Below, piece after piece: positions 7,250-17,033 of a DNA stretch of 21,413 bases. The stretch is from JTS-AC122 sp050246015 (GTDB taxonomy: Bacteria; Planctomycetota; Phycisphaerae; Phycisphaerales; UBA1924). The notes beneath the pieces were generated by a model that did not search any database, was not told where the DNA came from, and saw only the letters and a list, made by a program, of their open reading frames with translations. The stretch is from positions 1 to 21,413 of the forward strand of contig JBFWWU010000035.1 in the NCBI GenBank assembly GCA_050246015.1, in the 5' to 3' direction. Every line of letters begins with the position of its first letter. The stretch's first letter is position 1. The position numbers and the translations under genes are program-made.

Positions 7250-10200
7250 ATGGAAAACGGACTTGAGAGTTCATCGTTAGCCAGCCCTCCTCCGACCCTC
7301 GACGTCGGAATAGAGATCGAGTACGCCGACAAGGTCAACTTTGCACTTCAGCAGTGCGGCGTGCCGCTCATTTCGAAGATATCGCTCACCAATCGCGCTG
7401 CCGCCGAGACGCGACGTATTGAGGTCGCGGTTTCGATTGAGAATGGGGAGGCGGCACCTTGGACCGGGCACATCGAACGCTTGGATCCGAAGAGCACCTA
7501 CAATATCGAACCCAAGGATTTCCGGTTGTCGGCCGCGAAACTTTGCGGCACGGACCGAGGCGGAACGATCGGTCCTCGTGGTCACGGCGACGGCGGGGGA
7601 TGCGTCCTGCATAACGTCGTTCCCCATTGATTTACTGGCGTTTGACCAATGGCCGGGCACAAGTCTGTATCCCGAGCTGCTTGCCGCGTTTATCACGCCG
7701 AACCACCCCAAGGTCGCCGAGATCCTGGTTGATGCCCGGTCAGCTCTCGGAAGACTGAGTGGACGCGACGCTCTGGACGGTTATCAGGCGGGGAGCAGAC
7801 AACGGGTTGCGCACATGGCCGAAGCGTGCTTCAACGCGGCGTCGGCACGCGGCATCGGGTACATCAACCCGCCGGCGAGCTTTGACCGGGATGGGCAGCG
7901 CGTGCGGCTCGTCGATCAGATCTGTCGCGAGCGATTCGGGAGTTGCCTGGACCTGTCGCTGCTGCTCGCCAGCTTGTGGGAGCAGGTGGGGCTGAATGCG
8001 GCGGTGCTGCTGCTTGAAGGACACGCCATGCCCGCAGTCTGGACGCACGATGCACACTTGCCCGAGCCGGTGATTGACGATGCGGCGCGCGTGCGAAATC
8101 TCATCGAGCTCGGCGAAATCGTTCCGGTCGAGTCCACGCTCCTCACGCAGTCCGGCGCGACATTCGGCATGGCCGTCGCAGCCGCGAAGCAGCGCATGGC
8201 ATCTCCTGGAAACACGTTTTGTACCGTGGATATCCGCGCGGGTCGGAAACGCGGCGTGCGGCCACTGCCACTAAGAGCGGACGGAGAGGCCAGCACGCTT
8301 GATCTGGACACGATCGGCGCTTCAGGACTTGTTGCCGCCCCAAGCGCGACGCTTGATCGAATCACCTTGGCGGAACGCGCTGCGTCCGGGACATCCAAGC
8401 CGGAGTTGAATCAGGAAAGGGAAACCGGCGCGAGTCGCATTAAGCGATGGCAGAGCAGATTGCTCGATTTGTCGCTCATCAACCGTCTCATCAACTTCCG
8501 CGAGACCGGCCGCACGGTGCAGTTGCGTGCGCCGAACGTCGGCTTGCTTGAGAACCTGCTTGCTGAAGGAGCGCAACTTTCCATCTACGCGAAGACCGAC
8601 GGTGACGACCCGTTTCTCGTGAAAGAGCTTCACGCCCGTCATCTTTTTACCACCGAAACGGCGACGGAAACGCAGAAACGTCTGTTGCTTCTCTACCGCA
8701 CCGCGAAGACGACGATGGAGGAGACGGGCGCTAACCCACTCTACATGGCGGTTGGAATGCTCAAGTGGTTCGAGACCGAGGGCAGCGAAACGGTTCGCCG
8801 CGCTCCCCTAATTCTGCTTCCTGTTCGACTCCAGCGGTTCGCCGCCGGCGCGGGTTACCGATACGACGTCAGTCTCAGCGAAGAACCTCTCCGTCCGAAT
8901 GTCACATTGCTCGAAAAGCTGCGCATCGAGTTCGGCCTGGACACCGTGGCGCTAACCAGCATGCCGGAAGACGAGCAGGGACTGGATGTGGATCTGATTC
9001 TTCGGAACTTCCGCTCCGCGATCCGCGACATGCCGCGGTGGGAGGTTGAAGAGTCCGCGTTTCTGGGTTTGTTTTCGTTCAACAAGTTCCTGATGTGGCG
9101 GGATCTCCAGGAGAACATGGACAAGCTGCGGCAGAACCGTCTGGTGCGTCACCTCGTGGACCATGCAGAGAGCGAGTTCGACCGTGAACCCCTGCCGCGT
9201 CCGGACGACCTGGATGATCGAATCAAGCCGGGTGATCTGTTTTGCACGCGCGACGCGGATTCGACTCAGTTGTCGGCGATCAGAGCCGCCGCTGAGCATC
9301 GGACATTCGTTCTCGAAGGGCCGCCCGGCACAGGGAAGAGTCAGACGATTGCCAATATCATTGCGGACTCGATCGGGCGCGGGAAGCGTGTGCTTTTCGT
9401 CGCCGAGAAAATGGCGGCGCTCTCGGTGGTCCGAGACCGTCTAGAGAAGGATGGTATCGGGGCCTTCTGTCTCGAACTCCACTCCGCCAAGGCTTCAAAA
9501 AAGGCGGTGCTGGAACAACTCGAAGCCGGGCTGAACGCCTCCATCCCCCCGGTGCCGGAGGGGTGGACAGAGCAGTGCGAGGATCTCGAACGGACGCGAG
9601 ACCACCTCAACGCCTATGTGCGAGCCATGCACGAACGTCGCGCGACTGGAGAAACGCTCCACCAAGTGCTAGGACGTCTTATCCTCGTGGGCGCTGGTGT
9701 CCGTGCCACATTGGCTGCCGACGATATCGGCAACACGACCAAGGAGCAACTCGATCTCTGGCGGCGGCAGATTCTCGAACTGACCAAGCGGCTTGAGGCA
9801 GTCGAACCGGTGCACGAGCATCGGCTGCGGGGCATTGGTCGCTCGCAGTGGAGCTTCGGACTCGCAGAGGAGTGCCGCGACGCGCTCTCCAGAGCATCAA
9901 GCTCGCTGGAGAACCTGAGTTCGGCGCTCACCGCCTATAGCAAGTCCATGAGCGGCATTGGCGATCTTGAGCGACTGGGACGAAACGGCATCGAGGCGGT
10001 GATCGCGGTGGCCGGACTTTGTCAACAAGGCACGTCGGCTAACGTGCGGTTGATCGTCGGCGCCGAAGCGTCGGCTCACGTAATCGATATCCGCACGCTC
10101 TGCGGGCTTGGGAAGGAGAGAGACTTCAAGCGAGCGTCTTTGCTGGAGCGATATCGTGAGGAGTTTCTGGGCCTTGATCCTCTGCCGCACCTTGACGCGG

Positions 10201-13200
10201 TTACTCGGACCATCGCGCTCCCCGCTCCCCTGCGATTCATCAAATCGATACTAGCGCGAAGACAACTGCGGCCATACTGCGTCAGCGAGGTTCCATCCCT
10301 TGCAACATTGCGGACCGATCTGGAAGCGGCCCGGGACGTGAAACTGCATACCGCTCGACTGGCTTCACGAAGCGATCTGTCCGAGCTTCTCGGTCGAACT
10401 TGGAACCACGGTGCCGCAAAATGGACCGAGGTCGAAGCCGTACTGAAATGGTGCGAGCAGTTGCGAGAAGCGATTGAAATCATCGCTCGTGACCCACACG
10501 GCGGCGTCATGCCGCAAGCTCTCGCCGCGGCATGCTGCGACCCCGCGCGGCGCGCCGCGCTCCAAGCCGCCGCGCTGCCCGCGGTCACGGCATGGAAAGA
10601 CTGGACGGCCACGTGGTCGAACGTCAAACGCCTCCTTGGCACGTCCACAGAGAGCGCGACGGCGGACGGCCAGGGAGGTGGGTGGCTTCCCGTGATGCGG
10701 CAAGTGCTCGAACGCTGGGCGAGCGGCCTGCCCGAACTCAACGACTGGTGCGCCTGGCGACAGGCCAGAGACGTCGCGGCCAATCAGGGACTTGGTGATT
10801 TCGTAGGCAAGCTGGATCGCGGCGAAATCTCCAGGTCGGACCTTTCGGATGTGTTTGAACGCAGCTTTGGTGAGAAGTGGTTCAACGCGGCGGCGAATGC
10901 CAACGCGGCGGTGCGAGATTTCAACGGCGCCGCACAGAACAAGGTGATCGCGCACTTCCGGGATGCGGACGAAGCGCTGATCAGTTCGACGCGAACAGTT
11001 ATCGGCGCGAAGCTCGGCGATGGCATGCCCACCGCGTCGAGCCCGAGCTCGCCGCAGTCTGAGCTCGGCATTCTCCGTCGAGAGCTTCAGAAGAAACGCC
11101 GCCACCTGCCTACTCGCAAGTTGATCGAAGTGATACCGAACCTGCTTCCCCGCTTGAAGCCATGCTTTTTGATGAGCCCGCTCTCAGTCGCCCAATACCT
11201 GGACGCCAAGCTTCCGCCCTTTGATCTGGTGGTATTCGACGAAGCCTCGCAGATTCCGGCGTGGGATGCGATCGGCGCCATCGCTCGCGGCACGGACGTG
11301 ATCGTGGTCGGTGATTCCAAGCAGCTTCCGCCCACCAGTTTCTTCAGCACCGTGGATGGAGAGGAAGAAACCCCCGCCGAGGACCTAGCCGTTGAGGACA
11401 TGGAGTCCATTCTCAAGGAATGCAACGCTTCGGGTATCCCGGCGATGTGGCTCGGCTGGCATTATCGCAGTAAACACGAATCGCTCATCGCGTTCTCGAA
11501 CCACTTCTACTACCAGAACCGCTTGCACACCTTCCCGTCGCCAGCGGAGCGTTCCGCGGAGTTGGGGGTCACATTGCGGCATGTCGCCGATGGCGTTTAT
11601 GACCGAGGTGGATCGAGAACCAATCGCATCGAAGCGGGGCGAGTCGTTGACGAAGTGGTTCGGCTGCTGACTTCTTCCGGTTCGCCCGACTCGCTGGGTA
11701 TCGTCACGTTCAATCAGGCCCAGCAGCTCCTGCTCGAGGACCTGCTGGATCAGAAGCGCCGCGATTTGCCTCAGATCGAGAAGTTCTTCACAAATGAGGT
11801 GTCAGAACCGGTCTTCGTCAAGAACCTTGAGAATGTGCAGGGTGATGAACGTGATGCCATCATCTTCTCGGTCGGTTACGGGCCGGACCAGACCGGCAAG
11901 CCCAGCATGAACTTCGGTCCTCTAAATCAGGACGGTGGTGAGCGGCGCTTGAATGTGGCCGTGACGCGCGCCCGCAAGCAGCTCATCGTGTACTCCAGCC
12001 TTCGTCATGACCAGATCGATCTCCGTCGGACACAGGCGGTGGGCGTGAAGCACTTTAAGACGTTCCTAGATTATGCGGAGCGGGGGCCGCGCGCCATCGC
12101 CGAGGCAGTCGAGCATGGTGGCAACACCGATTTCGAGTCCGGGTTCGAGCAAGCGGTATGGCAGGCGCTGACGGCGCGAGGCCTGAGCGTGGACACGCAG
12201 ATCGGATGCGCCGGCTACCGCGTTGATCTCGCCGTACGAGATCCGGACCGGCCCGGCAACTACCTGCTCGGCATCGAATGCGACGGCGCTGCATACCACA
12301 GCGCAAAGACCGCACGCGACCGGGACCGACTCCGTCAATCTGTGCTCGAAGGTCTTGGTTGGAGAATCGAACGTATCTGGTCCACCGAGTGGCGAGTGAA
12401 CCAGGAGCGCTGCCTGCGACAGATCGATCAGGCGATCGAGAATGCAAGGAAGCACCAGTCGGACATTCGAGAGAGTCGCTTGAAGTCAACGGTGCAGACG
12501 GTTGTTCGGCTGGAAGAACACACGATACTCGCGGCGGAGGGGGCCCAAAGCGGCCTGCTGATGTCGTCCTCCGCTGCTTCAGATATGCCAGCCGGAGGCC
12601 GTGCCGCCGTTCCTGTCACCGCCAATCGTTCGATGCCAGAAGCCCCAAGATACCGTTGCGCCGCGGCGCCCCGGTTACTGAGCACATTAGATGTGTTTGA
12701 CATCTCGACGACCTCGCAAGCGGTCGACGCGATCGGGAACATTATCGACTCGGAAGGTCCGATTGTCGAAGAACTCGCACTCCGCCGGCTCGCGTCATGG
12801 TTCGGCGTTCAGCGTGTCACGGACCGCTTCCGAACTCGGTTTGGAAACATCCTGAGGCATGCCCTCACTACAGGCCGCACGCGAGATCAGTACGGCGTTC
12901 TATGGCCCGCGGGTCAGAGCGATGCGACATTCGTCGGATTCCGCACCGCTGGCACGGAAGACGAAGCACGGCGTGAACTTGACCTCATCCCGCTTTGCGA
13001 GCGTGCGAATGCCGTCGTTGCGACGTTGGAGCAGCAGTTTGGTCTACCTCGCGGAGAGTTGGAGCGTGAGGTTGCAGACGTGTTTGGATTCGTTCGGCTG
13101 ACCGCCCGAGCGAGAGAACTCGTCGGCGAGGCTATTGACGCTGCGATCACTTCGGGGCGTGCAGTGCAAAGTGACGACTATGTATCGCCAGCCTCCAAAC

Positions 13201-13208
13201 GACTGTGA
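7250..13208 (+). CDS. DUF4011 / SF1 helicase / Vsr-like nuclease defence protein (HheA-like), apparently frameshifted
   Basis: Joining frames across an apparent extra T at 7542-7544 gives about 1985 residues. Order of domains: an N-terminal beta-rich domain (1-130); a transglutaminase-like fold (about 180-270, C232 in SCLDLSLLL, H258 in EGHAM); DUF4011 (from about 394, RLLDLSLINRLINF); a superfamily 1 helicase with Walker A GPPGTGKS (690-697), Walker B VVFDEAS (D1330), motif III GDSKQLPP and motif VI NVAVTRARK (1568); a Vsr/DUF559-like PD-(D/E)XK nuclease (FE 1628, YRVDLAV, IECDG with E1676); and DUF3320 near 1836-1885 (EELALRRLASWFGV). This architecture matches the single-gene anti-phage family called Hhe, from memory. 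It probably senses or cuts invading DNA. The N-terminal frame matches the family (FALQQCGVPLI), so the gene is either frameshifted or miscalled at one base. It stands alone, divergent from the 574-codon gene. Confidence 0.88.
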
Positions 13209-13300
13209 CCCGAACACGGATGGTGCCAGAGGGTCCGGACCGATCTGGACGCGGCGACGCGCACTCCGCGATCACTCACTTTTCTGGCAACATCCGGCGA

Positions 13301-13966
13301 TTACCACTCCCTCTTCCTCACCGCCTCAACAACCGCCATCGGCGCAAGATGGTCAAGATACCTCGCCGTCGTCGAAATCGACCGGTGCCCGAGTTGCCGG
13401 GAGATCACGAGGATGTCGATGCCTTCGGCACGCATCTGAGCGGCCATCGTGTGGCGGAGGCCGTGGGCGTGGACGCGCTTGAAGATGCCGGCCTTCCTTC
13501 CCAACGCTGGCAATAGACGCCGCACGTACGCCGGCGCGATCGCCTCGCCGTGCTTGGTACAGAAGAGCGGGGCGTAGCCGTCAACGGGCCACGTCGTCCG
13601 CGCGGCGAGCCAGTCGGCCACCCAAGCCAACGCACCGGGGTCGATCCCGACGGTGCGGGCGTACCCCCGCTTGCCGAAGAGAACGCGGATGGTGCCCGAC
13701 GCCGGGTCCACGTCCTTGGGGCGGAGCAGCAGGGCCTCGGTGATGCGCAGGCCGCTGCGGTAGAGGACGGCGAGAAGCGCGGCGTTGCGGACTCCCACGC
13801 CGGTGTTCAGGTCGCATGCTCCCACCAGCGCCCGCACCTCGGCGTCGCTGAGGACCTCGGGAGGGAACCGGCGTCGGGGCTTGCGGCGCGGCTGTTGACG
13901 ATTGTCCACAGAAATGTGTGGCTGCCCCGCCCGGTATTCCCCCGCCCCGTCGGGGAACTTCGGCAT
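13301..13966 (-). CDS. Short tyrosine recombinase, catalytic domain only
   Basis: A 221-residue site-specific recombinase. Residues about 38-215 form a complete catalytic domain: R74 (SGLRITEAL), a beta-hairpin Lys near 101 (FGKRGY), H168 and R171 (HGLRHT), H194 (LGHRS) and Y203 (ARYLDHL). The usual 100-residue core-binding domain is absent; only a basic Pro-rich leader precedes the catalytic fold. The ATG at 13966 has AAAGGAG 9 nt upstream, so the short form looks genuine and not a 5' deletion. It is convergent with the helicase gene (92 bp apart) and lies between it and the secretion operon. It could be an island recombinase or a stand-alone family; its partner site is unknown. Confidence 0.85.
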   Translation of the reverse strand: MPKFPDGAGEYRAGQPHISVDNRQQPRRKPRRRFPPEVLSDAEVRALVGACDLNTGVGVRNAALLAVLYRSGLRITEALLLRPKDVDPASGTIRVLFGKRGYARTVGIDPGALAWVADWLAARTTWPVDGYAPLFCTKHGEAIAPAYVRRLLPALGRKAGIFKRVHAHGLRHTMAAQMRAEGIDILVISRQLGHRSISTTARYLDHLAPMAVVEAVRKREW

Positions 13967-13985
13967 GGGTCGGTACTCCTTTCGG

Positions 13986-14009
13986 CTACGCTTTGGTGGA
14001 AAGGCGTAG
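13986..14009. other. Hairpin upstream of the short recombinase
   Basis: CTACGC (13986-13991) and GCGTAG (14004-14009) are inverted copies, with TTT/AAA able to extend the stem around a one-base bulge and a GGTGG loop. It lies 20 bp upstream of the recombinase start and 43 bp past the secretion operon's last stop. No T tract follows. It may end transcription of the operon with Rho, or be a recombinase site. Confidence 0.4.
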
Positions 14010-14051
14010 CGATCAGAGGAATACCTCGCGGGGCGGCATCAAGCAAGGAAC

Positions 14052-14708
14052 TCACGGAGACACGGACTCGCCTATGGTCCGTGCGTCGCCGCGCTTGATC
14101 AGCTGCGCCCGGGCCCACTCACGCCACGGCGTCGATTCGCCCCGGAGGGCGATCTCGTTGAGGTAGGCATCGGTGCCGAGGTCGGCGCGGCCTGATCGGA
14201 TCTGGAGGCGGGCCAGGGCCTGCATGGCGGGGAGGTAGTTGGGGTACACCTCCAGCGCGGCGGCGTAGGTGGAGAGGGCCTCGTCGATGCGGCCGGCGCG
14301 CTCGAGCACGATCGCGAGGTTGACGCGCGGATCCGGGTGGCCCGGCATCAGCTTGCGTGCCCACTCGAACTCGCTCGCAGCTTCGTAGAGCTGCGGCGGG
14401 TCTTTCTTGAGCAGCAGCACGCCGAGATTGTTGTGGGCGGGGCCGTGGTAGAGATCGGCGGTGAGCGCGTCGCGGAGCATCGCTTCGGCCCTAGCGGAGT
14501 TCCTTGGCGCGATCTCGACCGCTTCGAGGGTGAGGCGCTGGGCTCGCATCGGATCACGCCGCGACTCGGACTGGGTGGTGTACGGGCCGGAGTTCGAGCT
14601 CGCGCAGCCCGCGGCGAGCACGGCGAACAGCCCAGCGCCGAGCATCGCGAGCGGTGGGATGAGCGTCCGTGCGGTACGTGGCGCGGTGGTTCGTGTCGGG
14701 CGTTTCAC
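14052..14708 (-). CDS. TPR lipoprotein, probable pilotin/assembly factor
   Basis: A 218-residue predicted lipoprotein. Residues 1-34 are a signal peptide with a basic start and hydrophobic core, ending in the lipobox LAAGC (C35). Residues about 70-190 hold three or more tetratricopeptide-like helical pairs (AHNNLGVLLLKKD, PRVNLAIVLERAGRIDEAL, LPAMQALARLQIRSGR). In type IV pilus and T2SS systems, TPR lipoproteins such as PilF/PilW guide secretin assembly in the outer membrane, and this one ends a secretion operon. The start is GTG, overlapping the upstream stop as GTGA, with GGAG 11 nt before it. The pilotin role is inferred from family and context. Confidence 0.78.
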   Translation of the reverse strand: MKRPTRTTAPRTARTLIPPLAMLGAGLFAVLAAGCASSNSGPYTTQSESRRDPMRAQRLTLEAVEIAPRNSARAEAMLRDALTADLYHGPAHNNLGVLLLKKDPPQLYEAASEFEWARKLMPGHPDPRVNLAIVLERAGRIDEALSTYAAALEVYPNYLPAMQALARLQIRSGRADLGTDAYLNEIALRGESTPWREWARAQLIKRGDARTIGESVSP

Positions 14709-15481
14709 GGCCGTGGTACTCCGATCTTGGACGATGACGCGGTGGTGGGCGTGGACGGTGCTTGTGATGGCGGGACGGGGGGAACGGGCGCGTCGAGCCA
14801 GAGCGATTCGATGGTGAGCACCACACGCAGCGGCAGCTCCCCACCCCCACCCCCACCCCCACCCCCACCCCCTCCCCCGACGCCACGATCACTGGTCGCT
14901 GATCCCGCCAGAGATGTGTCGGCCCGGCTTGATGACGAATTCGAGGGAGACGAGAAGGCACCGCGGTCGTTGGTCGTGCCGTTCAGCGGCGCCACATCGA
15001 TGTTCGAGATCACCCACGCGGGCTCTCGCTCGCGCCAGGCCTGCATGAACTTGCCGAGCTGCGAGAGGGTGATCGGCGTCAGCGTGATCCCCGCCTTGCG
15101 AGACTTCACGCCGCCGCTCCGCGACGCGCTCGTGCCGATGGCGTCGGTCCTGCTTGATTCCGCCGCTGATGAAGCGCCCGGCCGCACGAGCACGGTCTCC
15201 GCCTGGGCCGAGAGGCTCGACATGGTGGACGCCGGCAAGCCGCAGGCGGCGAGCGAGTCGGCAAGGCGCGGGGCGAGCCCTTCGCTGGGGCGCAGGTTCG
15301 TCCACGCCGGTAGATTCTGTCGGAGCGACGCGAGCTGCGCGCGGCTTGCGAGCACATTCACGAGTCTCGCCTCGGCGGAGGACGCTCGCGAGCGGGCAGT
15401 CATGTACCGGCTGGTGGCGGTGCTCAAGACGAGTACGCCTGGAGCGATGGCCGTGAGCCAGATAAGGAAGAGGATCCGCAT
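14705..15481 (-). CDS. GspM/PilO-like secretion protein
   Basis: A 258-residue bitopic inner-membrane protein: a short cytoplasmic start, one N-terminal membrane helix (about 3-22, ILFLIWLTAIAPGVLVL), then a periplasmic part with a heptad-like helix (about 28-60) and an alpha/beta domain (about 70-165, with ITLTPITLSQLGKFMQ). This is the layout of GspM/PilO, which pairs with GspL/PilN to couple the ATPase to the pseudopilus. Residues about 200-215 are an uninterrupted glycine run encoded by a G-rich tract, unusual for the family. The start shares one base with the stop of the preceding gene (TGATG). Sequence identity to GspM is too low to be sure by eye; gene order supports it. Confidence 0.65.
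   Translation of the reverse strand: MRILFLIWLTAIAPGVLVLSTATSRYMTARSRASSAEARLVNVLASRAQLASLRQNLPAWTNLRPSEGLAPRLADSLAACGLPASTMSSLSAQAETVLVRPGASSAAESSRTDAIGTSASRSGGVKSRKAGITLTPITLSQLGKFMQAWREREPAWVISNIDVAPLNGTTNDRGAFSSPSNSSSSRADTSLAGSATSDRGVGGGGGGGGGGGGGELPLRVVLTIESLWLDAPVPPVPPSQAPSTPTTASSSKIGVPRP
14839..14878 (-). repeat. G5-T/A tandem tract coding for poly-Gly
   Basis: On the minus strand, runs of about five G separated by single T or A are repeated six or more times, encoding consecutive glycines in the GspM-like protein. The strand meets the pattern for a G-quadruplex, and the repeat is prone to slippage. Confidence 0.85.
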
Positions 15482-16440
15482 CAGGGCGCTCCCTTCCTGG
15501 CCTCGTCAACGGGCCGAAGTTCTTGGAGCACGCGCGTCGTTCCTGGCACGCTGGTGATGCGAGGCTCTTCGAGCCGCCATCCGTCGGGCGCGACGAGAAT
15601 GCGCAGGAGCGGGTTCGGGTCGTCGCCTGAGATGAAGGAGACGCTCATCGACGTAGCGTTCACGGTGATCGATTGGATCGAGCAGGGCGCGCCGGTGACG
15701 TTGGTGGGCCAGCTCCGGAGCAGAGCGGCCAAGGGCGACGCTGCGTCGAAGGGCGGCGTCACCTGGCGAGCGGCTCCCTGCACCTGCGACACGAGTCGGA
15801 GCTGAGCGCTGAGATGTTCGGCGCCACCGTCCAAGGATGAATCAGGTCCGGCCGCTTGATCGAGCGCGAGCACTCCCTCGAGCGAATCCTGGGCGTGCTG
15901 CGCGGCGACTTCGAGCGTCTGGGCGCGCCGGTGCAGACCGACTGCAATCAGCAGCACGACCGCCAGTGAGGCCGCCGCGAGTTCGAGGTGACGCCGCAGG
16001 CGTGCGCGGCGGACGGGCCGGGGCTCGAACTCGCCGACCAGGAGGTTGACTGGTCCGAGCGACTCATTCGGAAGACCGGCGAGATCGGGCGCCGATGGAA
16101 GGTCCGGCGTGAGTGTGACGGCCTGCGGATCCACGCTGGCCAGGTCGTCGCGGCGCGCTGCGCACACGAGCAGCTGATTGGACGAGGATGCCGCGGTGAT
16201 CGGCAGCGGCATCATGACCGCGTGCAGCTCGCTGACATCGATCGGGACGTGGTCTTGGAGTTGGATCAGCAGCGCCGGCGCAAGTGGGCGGGTGTAGGCG
16301 TGGGTGGGGCGGGGGGAACCGGGGGGACGGGGGGGGCCGGGGGGGCGGTAGCCGGGGATGTCGAGCACCGCCCAGTAGCAGCGGTCGCTCGGCCATGTGA
16401 TATTCGTTGATGTGTTCGTGCTTCGCGTTGCTCGCGTCAT
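15481..16440 (-). CDS. GspL/PilN-like secretion protein
   Basis: A 319-residue bitopic inner-membrane protein. Residues 1-145 are cytoplasmic and include a Pro/Arg-rich segment (about 30-50, PPGPPRPPGSP) encoded by a C-rich tract. One membrane helix lies at about 150-168 (LAAASLAVVLLIAVGL). A periplasmic part follows, with a helix and an alpha/beta domain (about 180-310). This matches the GspL/PilN layout, where the cytoplasmic part binds the ATPase GspE and the periplasmic part binds GspM. The start overlaps the preceding stop as ATGA. The cytoplasmic domain is shorter than in classical GspL (about 230-250 residues), so the actin-like fold may be reduced. Assignment rests on topology and position. 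Confidence 0.65.
   Translation of the reverse strand: MTRATRSTNTSTNITWPSDRCYWAVLDIPGYRPPGPPRPPGSPRPTHAYTRPLAPALLIQLQDHVPIDVSELHAVMMPLPITAASSSNQLLVCAARRDDLASVDPQAVTLTPDLPSAPDLAGLPNESLGPVNLLVGEFEPRPVRRARLRRHLELAAASLAVVLLIAVGLHRRAQTLEVAAQHAQDSLEGVLALDQAAGPDSSLDGGAEHLSAQLRLVSQVQGAARQVTPPFDAASPLAALLRSWPTNVTGAPCSIQSITVNATSMSVSFISGDDPNPLLRILVAPDGWRLEEPRITSVPGTTRVLQELRPVDEARKGAP
16302..16347 (+). repeat. G-rich homopolymer tract inside the GspL-like gene
   Basis: On the plus (template) strand, runs of four to eight G are separated by one to three bases. Read from the minus strand, they give the Pro/Arg-rich segment of the GspL-like protein. Here the G tract is on the non-coding strand, unlike in the GspM-like gene. 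Confidence 0.8.
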
Positions 16441-17033
16441 CCACCGCCCCCTTTGATTGGCTGCCCGCCGCCCCCCCCAGCCCCCCCGGGACGGATGGTC
16501 AACGTGGTCACCGCATCACGACTCCCGCCGCCTCCCGCCGTCCTGGGTTCACGGATCTGGATGTCCAGCGCGGTGATCTTGGCGACGGTGCGGCCACCGG
16601 CGCCGGGCAATGTGTCGCCCTCGGCGAGCACGATCACCTTGTTCGCGTCGGGGTCGTAGAACATGGCTGAATAGGTGGCGCTTGAAGGCGGGCCGGTTGT
16701 ATCGCCGCTCCGTCCCTTCGCTTCGTCGCCGCTCTTGATGATCGCCAGCAGCTGAAGACGCAGCGGCGCTGGGGGCGGCGGGGCCGGAGCCGGCGGCGGC
16801 GCGGGAGGTGGCGCCGGGGGCGCCACCCACAGTGGAGTTTGGAAGGCGACGAGGTCGAGCGATGCGCTTGGGGAGTGAGTGCCGGTGTCTGTTGTGGGTA
16901 TTGTCGGGCCCTGCGGCAACTGTGGCGTGCGATCGCGCTCGACCGGCCAGAGCGCCCACACGGATGCGACGATGATCGCGCCGGCGCTGATCAGGCGCCG
17001 CTTCGTCATCAGGTTCGTGCGCTCGGAACTCAT
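16437..17033 (-). CDS. GspC/PilP-like secretion protein
   Basis: A 198-residue bitopic protein: a cytoplasmic start, one membrane helix at about 12-28 (LISAGAIIVASVWALWPV), a Pro/Ala linker (about 68-90) and a small beta-rich periplasmic domain (about 90-170, LQLLAIIKSGDE ... VIVLAEGDTLPGAG). The last 30 residues are Gly-rich. The layout and the LLAIIKSG / EGDTLPG pattern resemble the HR domain of GspC and PilP, which links the inner-membrane platform to the secretin. ATG 17033 was chosen because it overlaps the gspE stop as ATGA and has GGAGGAG 11 nt upstream; a longer frame reaching into gspE is not needed. Confidence 0.68.
   Translation of the reverse strand: MSSERTNLMTKRRLISAGAIIVASVWALWPVERDRTPQLPQGPTIPTTDTGTHSPSASLDLVAFQTPLWVAPPAPPPAPPPAPAPPPPAPLRLQLLAIIKSGDEAKGRSGDTTGPPSSATYSAMFYDPDANKVIVLAEGDTLPGAGGRTVAKITALDIQIREPRTAGGGGSRDAVTTLTIRPGGAGGGGGQPIKGGGG

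Noticed and set aside
7341..7544. Start of the main helicase frame at 7341
   Set aside because: The first residues of that frame (MHFSSAACRS) do not resemble the family, while the other frame from ATG 7250 does and has a strong ribosome site.
13209..13300. Possible terminator or right attachment site between the helicase and second recombinase
   Set aside because: There is only a short GGTCCGGACC palindrome, no stem with a T tract, and no copy of the tRNA anticodon-arm sequence.
14058..14069. ACGGACTC match to the tRNA-Leu near the end of the TPR gene
   Set aside because: Eight bases inside a coding region are expected by chance; the flanks do not match.
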